Positions 56,821 to 64,000 of a DNA stretch of 64,000 nt are shown here, piece after piece. A program made the translations under genes and the position numbers. The stretch is from NCBI GenBank assembly GCA_015698045.1, contig BLAL01000026.1, forward strand, positions 1-64,000, given 5' to 3'. This DNA is from Rhizophagus clarus (lineage: Eukaryota; Glomeromycota; Glomeromycetes; Glomerales; Glomeraceae). Under the pieces are notes generated by a model. The model ran no database searches. It worked only from the letters and a program-made list of their open reading frames with translations, and was not told the origin of the DNA. The first letter of the stretch is position 1. The number at the start of each line of letters is the position of its first letter.

Positions 56821-56859
56821 TGTTATATTTATCACTAATAAATAGTGTTATATTTTCAA

Positions 56860-57174
56860 TTAATCCTCTTTTGTCGCTTCTCTTAAATACTTCTTAATAT
56901 AAGCCTGAACTTTGTCATCGGCATCCAAAATCTTAAGACCAAGTTTCTTAGCCTTCTTGTTTGTAGCCGTCTTCTTTCTCTTTTTCTTAGCATCCAGAAT
57001 TTCTCTTTTACTATGTGTTTTAACCTCCCAATTCTCACCAGTAAGGGTATTCTTGTGCGTCCCACAGATAATACAATCACCATGAATTCGATATCGACCT
57101 TTATCAGTCATATCCTGAACTTCTGAAGACGTTTCTGTCTTCTTTTTACACTTTACACAATATATCTCTGTCAT
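56860..57174 (-). CDS. Small zinc-ribbon protein, DUF5679-like (fossil element)
   Basis: 104 residues, nearly identical to 3560-3874: Cys pairs YCVKCKKK and CIICG, then a Lys-rich half. It is divergent from the integrase gene across fewer than 50 bases. Looks whole. Confidence 0.7.
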   Translation of the reverse strand: MTEIYCVKCKKKTETSSEVQDMTDKGRYRIHGDCIICGTHKNTLTGENWEVKTHSKREILDAKKKRKKTATNKKAKKLGLKILDADDKVQAYIKKYLREATKED

Positions 57175-57220
57175 ATCCACAAATTTGAATTCTAGAAGTA
57201 AAACTTTAATTTTGAGCGAT

Positions 57221-58318
57221 ATGACCCCTTTAGAGAGGTATTACAAATTTTATAACCTATCAGGGGTACCAGCACGTCTTCTTAAAGACCAAGAGCATTA
57301 TAACATCTATCGAAGACCTCTAAAGGAGAAAAGATCTGAGCGTCCAAAAGTAATCGTCTGGAAAGAAAATGCTACCCAGCAGTCTGATTTAGCAGAAATG
57401 CCTATAGACCCTAAGGGATACCATTATTTTCTCGTAGTAGTAGAAATATCCAGAAAACGAGTAGATGCGGAGCCTATTAAAAATAAGACAGCTAATAGTG
57501 TATTAAAAGCATTTATTAAAATATATGGACGTGGTCGTATCCAACCTCCTACCCATAGACTAGAAACTGATTCTGGTTCAGAATTTACCAATTCACAAAT
57601 ACGTGATTTTTTCCTTAATAGCATTGGAGTTATGATGAGATTTGGAGAACCTGAACGTCATAAACAGCAATCATTTGCAGAGAGAGCAATTCAGGCTATA
57701 GAAAAACCGCTTTTCAGAAGAATGACAGCACAGGAACTAAAAACTGGTGCGACGTCAGTGGAATGGTCTGAAGATTTCCATGATATAGTAAGATTAGTAG
57801 ATGAACAGTGGCAAAGGGATCCACCTAAAATCCCAGAAGGTCCACCTAAAATCGATAAAAATACAGAATTACTATTAGAGGGGACACAAGTTCGAACCAA
57901 ACTTCATGAACCTATATCAGTACTTGGAAAAAAATTACATGGTAAGTTCAGAATAGGCGACATTAAATGGGACCCAAAAGTTCGTATAATTAAGAAGCTT
58001 ATCCTTTCTCCTGAACAACCGCCTACATATTTACTTGATGGACCACATGGCAGGTTAGGAGTATCTAGATGTGCATATACTAGAAAAAAACTACAGGTTA
58101 TTCCAGCTAATGAAAAACCCCCACCTGATTCGGTCATAAGAGGACGGCCAGAAAGATATGTACCTGAGAAAATTCTCAAGCACCGCACTAGAAAGGGTCA
58201 ACTCCAATACTTAGTCAAATGGGAGCGCTATCCAGAAGATGAATCTACATGGGAGCCAGCTGATAGATTACAAGAAGACGTCCCCAATCTAGTACGTATC
58301 TATAATGATACAAAATAG
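57221..58318 (+). CDS. Integrase with C-terminal chromodomain (fossil element)
   Basis: 365 residues from the first ATG. The rve core has acidic residues in the contexts TQQSDLAEM, LETDSGSEFTN and QQSFAERAIQAI, and a chromodomain closes the protein (QYLVKWERYPEDESTWEP). It differs from the left copy at few residues. Looks whole. In the family this enzyme joins element ends to chromosomal DNA, and the chromodomain would bias target choice toward particular chromatin. Confidence 0.9.
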   Translation: MTPLERYYKFYNLSGVPARLLKDQEHYNIYRRPLKEKRSERPKVIVWKENATQQSDLAEMPIDPKGYHYFLVVVEISRKRVDAEPIKNKTANSVLKAFIKIYGRGRIQPPTHRLETDSGSEFTNSQIRDFFLNSIGVMMRFGEPERHKQQSFAERAIQAIEKPLFRRMTAQELKTGATSVEWSEDFHDIVRLVDEQWQRDPPKIPEGPPKIDKNTELLLEGTQVRTKLHEPISVLGKKLHGKFRIGDIKWDPKVRIIKKLILSPEQPPTYLLDGPHGRLGVSRCAYTRKKLQVIPANEKPPPDSVIRGRPERYVPEKILKHRTRKGQLQYLVKWERYPEDESTWEPADRLQEDVPNLVRIYNDTK

Positions 58319-58411
58319 GTTATATTTTTTTTCGAAAAATCCTAAAATTGTAATTAAAGATAAGGGTATAATAAATATTCGAAATTAAACATATCCATTA
58401 TATACTAAAAA

Positions 58412-59035
58412 ATGTATACTGGCATTGCTACATTCTTAGATATATCCCCAGAGTGGGTAGAAAACTGGCTAAATACTCCAATCAAGGAAACTGGCCACAA
58501 TGTTAATGCTACTTTCAAGAGAACCGATATATTTCAGATACATGAAATTGCTCATGTCATCATGTATCAACTTAACCAGCTTGCCGAAGAGGACTACTGG
58601 AAAGCTGTAATGGATTATAAGAATAGTGATGAAGAATTAGAACATGCTTATAAAAAATATGTAGGTACGAATAAAGCTCTTAAAGATTCTCTATATAAAA
58701 AATTTATGGATTTGGCCGATAAAAAAAGAAAAGCTTTTGCATATCAGGTAGAAATAGAAACAATTATATTACAAGGTGGATTTGCATATAAAGATACAGA
58801 AAAGATTTATATAATTTATCATATTAACATGCTAGCTGATAGGTTGGATCCTTATGAAATCCCAGGATTCGGTGAACCAGAAGAAGAATCATCTTGGCAA
58901 CCAGATTACTGGGGAGATGAAGATCCAGACAATCCTGCAAATTGGCAATTGATGCCGAATGAATCTGATGAATCTGATGAGGATCTAAGTGATGATTCAA
59001 GCGATTCTGATGAAGATCCAGACTACCCTTATTAA
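58412..59035 (+). CDS. Unknown protein with acidic tail (fossil element)
   Basis: 207 residues with no recognised family. The N-terminal 170 residues look helical (FLDISPEWVENWLNTPIK; IHEIAHVIMYQLNQLAEED). The last 35 are Asp/Ser/Glu-rich. It shares a 22-base gap with the converging protease-like gene. Present in both copies, so it is a regular part of the element. Confidence 0.6.
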   Translation: MYTGIATFLDISPEWVENWLNTPIKETGHNVNATFKRTDIFQIHEIAHVIMYQLNQLAEEDYWKAVMDYKNSDEELEHAYKKYVGTNKALKDSLYKKFMDLADKKRKAFAYQVEIETIILQGGFAYKDTEKIYIIYHINMLADRLDPYEIPGFGEPEEESSWQPDYWGDEDPDNPANWQLMPNESDESDEDLSDDSSDSDEDPDYPY

Positions 59036-59057
59036 ATGGATCTAATTTTATATTTTT

Positions 59058-59678
59058 TTATGTCCTATTTGCATCTGGAATTATAGGAATAAAATAGTCT
59101 TTATCATTGCAGGTAAGGGCGATATGATTTCGAGATTCATGAATATCATAATTATACCTTCTAAGGCACGCTCGGCTCAAACCAATTTCTCTATGCTTAT
59201 ACCCTTTTAGGACTACAAGATCTTCTTTAATGATACAACTACCACTCTGTGGTGGTGAAAGGTTTATCGATACATTTTTTACTATACCAAATGTCTCACC
59301 ATCCCCTGATGCACCAGTAATACTATGCTTTATAGATTTATCAACTTTTAGTTTTAGTTCGTGACATGCTTCTTCTTGGATAAAGGAAACATTAGCACAG
59401 GAATCCGCTAGACACTGAATATTCACCCCATTTACATTTCCATTTATAGCTAAAAGATCTTTAGTATTTTCCAATCGAGCGACATCAATATCCATAGCCG
59501 TTGGACCCAAATACTCTTCCTGTACTGCTGGTTGTTCTTGAGGGGCGCTATCATAATTTTCTAATATTTTATAGACGATCTCCTGAATAATCTTTCTGAT
59601 ATCAGCAAGTTTTAGAAGATTTAAGAGCTCCGTTTTAGTAAAATTCGTTGATGGCTTAATAGCAGGGATTTTTACCAT
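59058..59678 (-). CDS. Retropepsin-like protease (fossil element)
   Basis: 206 residues, twin of 1039-1659 with few differences. The retropepsin-like part lies around LLAINGNVNGVNIQCLADS and GASGDGE. The Met before VKIPAIKP is used as start because both copies share it. The active-site motif is atypical. Confidence 0.55.
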   Translation of the reverse strand: MVKIPAIKPSTNFTKTELLNLLKLADIRKIIQEIVYKILENYDSAPQEQPAVQEEYLGPTAMDIDVARLENTKDLLAINGNVNGVNIQCLADSCANVSFIQEEACHELKLKVDKSIKHSITGASGDGETFGIVKNVSINLSPPQSGSCIIKEDLVVLKGYKHREIGLSRACLRRYNYDIHESRNHIALTCNDKDYFIPIIPDANRT

Positions 59679-59758
59679 TTTAGTGGATTTAGATATCAAT
59701 TTAGATGGTGCTGATTTAATTGCTGGTGGTGATGGTTTACCTTTACCTTTATTTGAAA

Positions 59759-61225
59759 CTATCTTTTTTTTTGGACGAGCATAATTTCTCCATTCTCACC
59801 TTGAACCAATTCTATAGGTACACCTCGAATGGCATTGGAAGTGTCCATGGGATCATCATAATCATTCAAAGAAAGGTCACGCATTGCTCTATTTAACTCA
59901 TCATCTTCACGTCTTTCTCTAGCCTTTGCTATCTTTCTAGCGATCTTACTAGCTAATCTTTGTTCCAATGTATTTCTAGGAGCAGATCTACTTGCTATAT
60001 CAAATATCTGTTGTAAATGCCTATCATCATCTCTATCTTCATCAAACGGATTAGGACCTTCATCAGGATAGGGATTATGTTCTGTAATATCATTATCATA
60101 ATAATATCGAGGCTTAGGTTTGGGTTTAGGTCTATAAACTGGCTTTACATCTCGAGCCTCAAGACTCTCCTGTAATTGACGAATTTGGGATTGAAACCCT
60201 TCAGCCTGTTGTTGCAATAATCGACTCATTTCACTTTGGGTAACTGCATGATGTTGGACTGGTTTTAATATAACTGGCTCCTGACTAACTGGTGGTAATT
60301 GCTTTGGAATAATTTGTCTATCCCTCTGATACTGTATATTTTCTCGTCTTTCTCTACCAAGACGTAATTCAGACTTTCTTTTTTCAACTCGTTCAAGAAG
60401 ACCTACTAATTCCTCTATATCTCGTTCAGCACCAATCCTTTCAGCCTCAATAGCACAATCATCATTCAGACCTCTTAGAAACTGATTAACTAAAACATCA
60501 TTACCATAACCTAATAGTTCAGCACTTCTTCTAACTTTATCATAGAAATCTCGAACAGGCATATTTTCCTGAAAAAGGTTACCAAACCTTAACTGACGTC
60601 TAGCATTCTGCTGTGTAGGAAATTCATTACGCATTTTAATTAGAACATGACAGGGACGGGCTGGAATTACATACGGATGACCGGCACCAGCTCCACCAGG
60701 AATTATTGCACCAGCACCAGCACCAGCAACAGCGCCAGCAACATTGTGATTAAGAGGATCATTAGTAAATTCCATACCAGCACGATTCAGCCAAATATCT
60801 CTATTCCCTTCTATGGCATAATCAGGCCAGACATTAGTAACTAGAACATTAGCACCTACACCACCAGGTGCCATAATATTTCTTGCACCAGAAGGGTTAA
60901 CCCATGTATTTACTGGACAATTAACACCAGCATTACCAGCCATACCCTTAAATGTGGCCTCATCTCCATGCAAATTACTAAGAAGAATATTTCTAAGTCT
61001 AACTCTCTTTCCTAGGATATTAGCATCATACCATCTGGAGGCCGGACCAGTTAAGCAAGCACGAAGTATACCCATAGCTTTCTCCCAACCCGCTGGATTA
61101 CCAGCAACAGCCGATGGATCAATTCCAATACTATGAATATAACCTTTATATAACTCAAAAAATCTCTCAAGATCATCGTCATCATTTCCAGCAAAAACTG
61201 GCATTCCTATTGCAACGGTAGCCAT
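59759..61225 (-). CDS. Gag-like capsid protein (fossil element)
   Basis: 488 residues, looks whole. The N-terminal part has ERFFELYKGYIHSIG and RACLTGPASRWYDANILG, the pattern of the first Gag helices. A Gly/Ala-rich insert of about 60 residues follows, and then the second Gag-like block (GNLFQENMPVRDFYDKVRR; FLRGLNDDC). Coiled-coil and Gln-rich parts and a basic/acidic C-terminus end the protein. Its start overlaps the end of the coiled-coil gene by 19 bases. If this is the shell protein, the element uses a Gag-type rather than a jelly-roll capsid; that is an inference. Confidence 0.65.
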   Translation of the reverse strand: MATVAIGMPVFAGNDDDDLERFFELYKGYIHSIGIDPSAVAGNPAGWEKAMGILRACLTGPASRWYDANILGKRVRLRNILLSNLHGDEATFKGMAGNAGVNCPVNTWVNPSGARNIMAPGGVGANVLVTNVWPDYAIEGNRDIWLNRAGMEFTNDPLNHNVAGAVAGAGAGAIIPGGAGAGHPYVIPARPCHVLIKMRNEFPTQQNARRQLRFGNLFQENMPVRDFYDKVRRSAELLGYGNDVLVNQFLRGLNDDCAIEAERIGAERDIEELVGLLERVEKRKSELRLGRERRENIQYQRDRQIIPKQLPPVSQEPVILKPVQHHAVTQSEMSRLLQQQAEGFQSQIRQLQESLEARDVKPVYRPKPKPKPRYYYDNDITEHNPYPDEGPNPFDEDRDDDRHLQQIFDIASRSAPRNTLEQRLASKIARKIAKARERREDDELNRAMRDLSLNDYDDPMDTSNAIRGVPIELVQGENGEIMLVQKKR

Positions 61226-61857
61226 ACTACTGTGGGATTATCCGGATGAGGATTGTTGACTATGGGATTTGCTTGTCTAATTCGAAACCACTGTGCTTGA
61301 ATTCTAAGTACAGCCAATTGTGCTTGCATTCTATCACGAATTCGTCCCAAGTTTCTAGATGTAAGTCGTTCTATTGCAAGTTGGTGTGTTAATCTATTAT
61401 TTCTTTGTTGCAAAGTATCCCTAATTCTTCTTTGCCGTACTTGCTGATCTTGTAATTGATTAGCTTGATCACGATTTGCATTTACCAGATGATTTCTCTC
61501 ATTTTGCAATCCGTTTCTCTCATTTTGACATGCAATAAGACGTTGTCTAATACCATGAATCTCGCGTTCTCTAGCATTAGTCACTTCTTGCAAAAATCTT
61601 AATAAACCAGTCGAAGTATCAAGCTCTTCCCTAGTTTGTCTTGCTCTTTCTTCAACCTGTATACCATGATCTATAATCAATCCAATAATATGCTTAATCT
61701 CATGATTAATATTTATAAGATTTGGTGTAACAGTCATTCGACCATTTACCAGCAGGGCATCTGCGCCATTCTTAAGTGCATTAATTAGCTGATTAATATC
61801 CATTGCTACTAAATGTGCTGGAGGGGGTCCTGTAGGATCAGTGGGAACATATGCCAT
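61207..61857 (-). CDS. Coiled-coil protein of unknown role (fossil element)
   Basis: 216 residues starting MAYVPTDPTGPPPAHL, then a predicted long coiled coil from about residue 65 to 200 rich in Arg, Gln and Asn (QNERNGLQNERNHLVNANRD). It overlaps the Gag-like start by 19 bases. A structural or assembly role is possible but not shown. Confidence 0.6.
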   Translation of the reverse strand: MAYVPTDPTGPPPAHLVAMDINQLINALKNGADALLVNGRMTVTPNLININHEIKHIIGLIIDHGIQVEERARQTREELDTSTGLLRFLQEVTNAREREIHGIRQRLIACQNERNGLQNERNHLVNANRDQANQLQDQQVRQRRIRDTLQQRNNRLTHQLAIERLTSRNLGRIRDRMQAQLAVLRIQAQWFRIRQANPIVNNPHPDNPTVVWLPLQ

Positions 61858-61897
61858 TTTGAATATACTATACACTATATACTACTAATTGCTTAAA
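61858..61897. promoter_or_regulatory. Short divergent promoter region (fossil element)
   Basis: Only 40 bases separate the coiled-coil and ATPase starts. They are nearly all A and T, with TATACTATACACTATATAC. They must serve both directions if the genes are expressed from their own starts. Confidence 0.4.
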
Positions 61898-63196
61898 ATG
61901 GACTTATATGTATACAATTTGGATGAATATAGTAGTGATTCTAGGCAAGGAAATGAATATGCTCCAGTATGGAATTTTCGTCTTGCTGTAGCCGGTAGCT
62001 CAGATTCTGGAAAGACTACTATGCTTCTTAATTTACTAATGGGAGATGCAAAAGCCAAAGAGGATGGAAATCGATATATTCTTTGTGATGAAATAGTCCT
62101 TATTTGTAGGTATTTAGACGAACCTAAATGGTAAATGGTAAAAGATTTCTTTGATGATAGTGAAGACGTTACTTTTAGAGCGATTTCATATCACCAAATA
62201 CCGGATGTAGAAGACTTTGACCCCAAAATTGCTACTGTAGTTATATTTGAGGATTTAATGGATGCCCCTAAAAACATCCAAGAAAAGATAACTGGATACT
62301 TTACCCATGGACGACATAGAAATATTTCGGCTATTTATGTAGCCCAAAGATTCTTTGCCATCCCAAAAGCAATTCGAGAAAATGTAAATTATATTTCTCT
62401 ACATGGTGGGCATGGTAGTTTAAGTGATACAAAGCGCATCATTAGCCAATATACTAATGAGTCAGATTCTATTGCCCCAATCATTGACGAACTAACTTTA
62501 GGTAGGGAATTCATAGTATTTGACTTAAGACGCCCTAAAACTGACCCTTTAGCAATCAGAGTTCGATGGGATACTAGTCTTAGAACTTTTATGGAATCGT
62601 CCTTGAATAACGCTTCTAAAATGATCACGTGTTCATCTAAGATCGATCTAAGATCATCCAAGAACGATTCTAGAATCATCACAGATTCATCTAAGATCGA
62701 TCTAAGATCATCCAAGAACGATTCTAGAATCATCACAGATTCATCTAAGATCGATCTAAGATGTCGATTTACTTCTTATGGGCAGAAGGCAATAGCTGAA
62801 GCTAAAAAGAATAATTTGTTAAAAAAATTTACCCGAAACTTTCCTTCTCCTAAGGAACGTAAACTTTACTTAATACCAGACGCCTTATCGAAGGCAAAAA
62901 ATTCAGATATTTGGGCTAGATATGTTTTTAGAGAAGCTTATGGAATAAATGATCGTACTCTTGGAGATGAGTATAAGAAATTCCTGTCCCAAGTTAAGAA
63001 TGTATGTATTACTAGAAATAATTCCCCAGTATCAGTAACACCTTTTGATCGATATAGAGAACTTTTGAATGAGCGTCCTCTAAGTGACGAAAAAATAATA
63101 GAAGGTATTGAAGCACTTCTAAAACTATTCAATGATGGCTTAATGAAAAAGCCTACCCTACAAGTGGGAATTAACAGTCTATTCCATTCTTTCTAA
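61898..63196 (+). pseudogene. A32-type genome-packaging ATPase, broken (fossil element)
   Basis: FtsK/HerA-type ATPase like poxvirus A32 and the Polinton packaging enzyme. The Walker A is AGSSDSGKTT, the Walker B TVVIFEDLM, and the downstream signature is YFTHGRHRNISAIYVAQRFF. In such viruses it pumps DNA into the capsid. About one break in this copy. A 54-bp unit is tandemly repeated inside the gene at about 62633-62763. The 3' end overlaps the converging gene at 63171 by about 25 bases. Confidence 0.85.
62633..62763 (+). repeat. 54-bp tandem repeat inside the ATPase gene
   Basis: Two full copies and a partial third of a 54-base unit with GATCGATCTAAGATCATCC and GATTCTAGAATCATCAC, each coding for 18 residues. 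The copies are almost identical, so the expansion is recent. Confidence 0.85.
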
Positions 63197-63728
63197 AAAG
63201 CTCAAGTAACTCTTCTCTAGTCGCATTTATAGTTATAGTGCTTTTTTCCTTACCATCTATTACCATTCTTGACATTTTTGTTACTATGCCAAAGGCCTTC
63301 AATGCACGAGAAACAAAGTTTTTGCTTAAGGGATTATCTATTACAATACAATACATACCATAAAATACGGCAAAGGGTTCATTTATCCCTTCTACATATA
63401 AATCAAATAAAAATCGATATAAAGCTTTTTCTCCTACATCCCTATCTAGCTCATTAATTCGTTTGAGTAGCCAAATCTTGATCGATTCAACATCTGGTTC
63501 AATACTATTTAACTGTTCTTCATAGTCTCGAGTAAAGGTAAAAGTAAGTTCATCATCTAGAGAGACCGATCTATATATTTTGATTAGCTTATATATATTT
63601 TCATGTAAGCTGTCTATATCGGTACATCTTTGTACAGTTCGTCTGAATTCAATAGTAGATAGGCCTCTTCTTGGCTTGGCCAATACAAGTCCACAAACTG
63701 GGCAGTATTTTCTAATTTGCTCAACCAT
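63171..63728 (-). CDS. Unknown protein with N-terminal zinc ribbon (fossil element)
   Basis: 185 residues. It starts MVEQIRKYCPVCGLVLAKP, with one clear Cys pair and no obvious second pair nearby. The rest is helical (IWLLKRINELDRDVGEKALY; FVSRALKAFGIVTKMSR). No family recognised. Looks whole. Confidence 0.6.
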   Translation of the reverse strand: MVEQIRKYCPVCGLVLAKPRRGLSTIEFRRTVQRCTDIDSLHENIYKLIKIYRSVSLDDELTFTFTRDYEEQLNSIEPDVESIKIWLLKRINELDRDVGEKALYRFLFDLYVEGINEPFAVFYGMYCIVIDNPLSKNFVSRALKAFGIVTKMSRMVIDGKEKSTITINATREELLELFRKNGIDC

Positions 63729-63784
63729 TTTTTTCAGAATTATCTACATAAAAAATAAAATTATTTAATTACCTGTTTTTATAT

Positions 63785-64000
63785 TCATTCTTTACTACAG
63801 TCTTCACAAAGACCGCTCTCAGGTAATTCGTTAAGATTTACAGGCATTTGGCACTCCCTGCATAAGGCAATATTAAGTTCGGCAAGCCTTCTTGATTGTT
63901 CCTCTCGTTGTGCTTCTCTTCTTCTTTGTCTAGTAAATTGGCGTGCTTCTTCAACCCCTTGCCTATAACTTGGATTAAGTCGTTCCCATTCAGCACGATG
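63785..64000 (-). CDS. Zinc-ribbon protein, C-terminal part (fossil element)
   Basis: The last 71 codons of a gene that begins beyond the window. An Arg/Gln/Glu-rich helix (RQFTRQRRREAQREEQSRR) leads to a C-terminal four-Cys ribbon (CRECQMPVNL, then CEDCSKE). The role is unknown. It lies 56 bases downstream of the gene at 63171-63728 in the + sense. Confidence 0.6.
   Translation of the reverse strand, partial: HRAEWERLNPSYRQGVEEARQFTRQRRREAQREEQSRRLAELNIALCRECQMPVNLNELPESGLCEDCSKE

Larger units (their letters stand above)
55964..64000 (+). mobile_element. Virus-like (Polinton-type) element, right copy, partial
   Basis: Second copy of the element at 1-4793, in the opposite orientation; it continues beyond the window. 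Parts in order are the end sequence, subterminal repeats, small Gag-like, zinc ribbon, chromodomain integrase, acidic unknown, retropepsin-like, Gag-like, coiled coil, A32-type packaging ATPase, zinc-ribbon unknown, and a partial second zinc-ribbon gene. The genes lie on both strands, separated by tens of bases or overlapping slightly. The visible part is nearly whole, with about one break. Integrase plus A32 ATPase point to Polinton kinship; the Gag-protease pair is not typical of that group. Confidence 0.8.

Noticed and set aside
1-64000. The two virus-like copies as the two ends of one 64-kb element
   Set aside because: The genes next to both ends are the same set in mirror order, so these are two copies of the same end and hence two elements.

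Overview
The window looks like a transposon-rich, AT-rich stretch of a fungal nuclear genome. It is most likely an arbuscular mycorrhizal fungus of the Rhizophagus type. The grounds are very AT-rich gene-poor DNA, short GT-AG introns of about 50-90 nt with TACTAAC-like branch sites, RNase H-bearing APE-type LINEs and a chromodomain integrase. The species is an inference; nothing here proves it.

Layout. (1) 1-4793 is the end of one virus-like, Polinton-type element, cut by the window edge. (2) 4796-38028 is a head-to-tail array of four LINE units (A, B, C, D), about 8.17 kb each, joined end to end with no host DNA between them. Unit A is cut at its 5' side by the virus-like element. Unit D carries a 4.76-kb hAT transposon (32068-36831) with a clear 8-bp target duplication. 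(3) The hAT carries, besides its transposase, a four-exon gene for a small basic Myb/SANT-like protein. A relative of that gene lies just beyond the LINE array (38065-38222), and another at 51162-51798. (4) About 38443-45240 is a large inverted-repeat (foldback) element. Its centre holds a tandem array of nine micro-exon-like units, each 39 or 45 nt and separated by 79-82 nt introns. (5) 45.2-49.0 kb is satellite and low-complexity DNA with one gene remnant. (6) 49.8-56.0 kb holds the most host-like genes: a two-exon leucine-zipper protein, the third Myb/SANT-like gene (decayed), a five-exon gene of unknown function, and the front of an acidic-protein gene. (7) 55964-64000 is a second copy of the virus-like element in the opposite orientation, inserted into that last gene.

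The virus-like element is the most unusual genetic unit. Its visible genes are a chromodomain integrase, a retropepsin-like protease, a Gag-like protein, a second small Gag-like protein, a DUF5679-like zinc ribbon, an A32-type packaging ATPase, and coiled-coil and zinc-ribbon proteins of unknown role. They are packed on both strands with gaps of tens of bases or small overlaps. No reverse transcriptase, polymerase B or jelly-roll capsid gene is visible, but neither copy is complete in the window. Both copies are treated as fossils: the visible parts show about one break each and the two are very alike, so they are probably younger than the LINEs around them.

Most open frames on the minus strand of the LINE array and in the pyrimidine-rich tract at 41.75-42.95 kb are artefacts and are left out.
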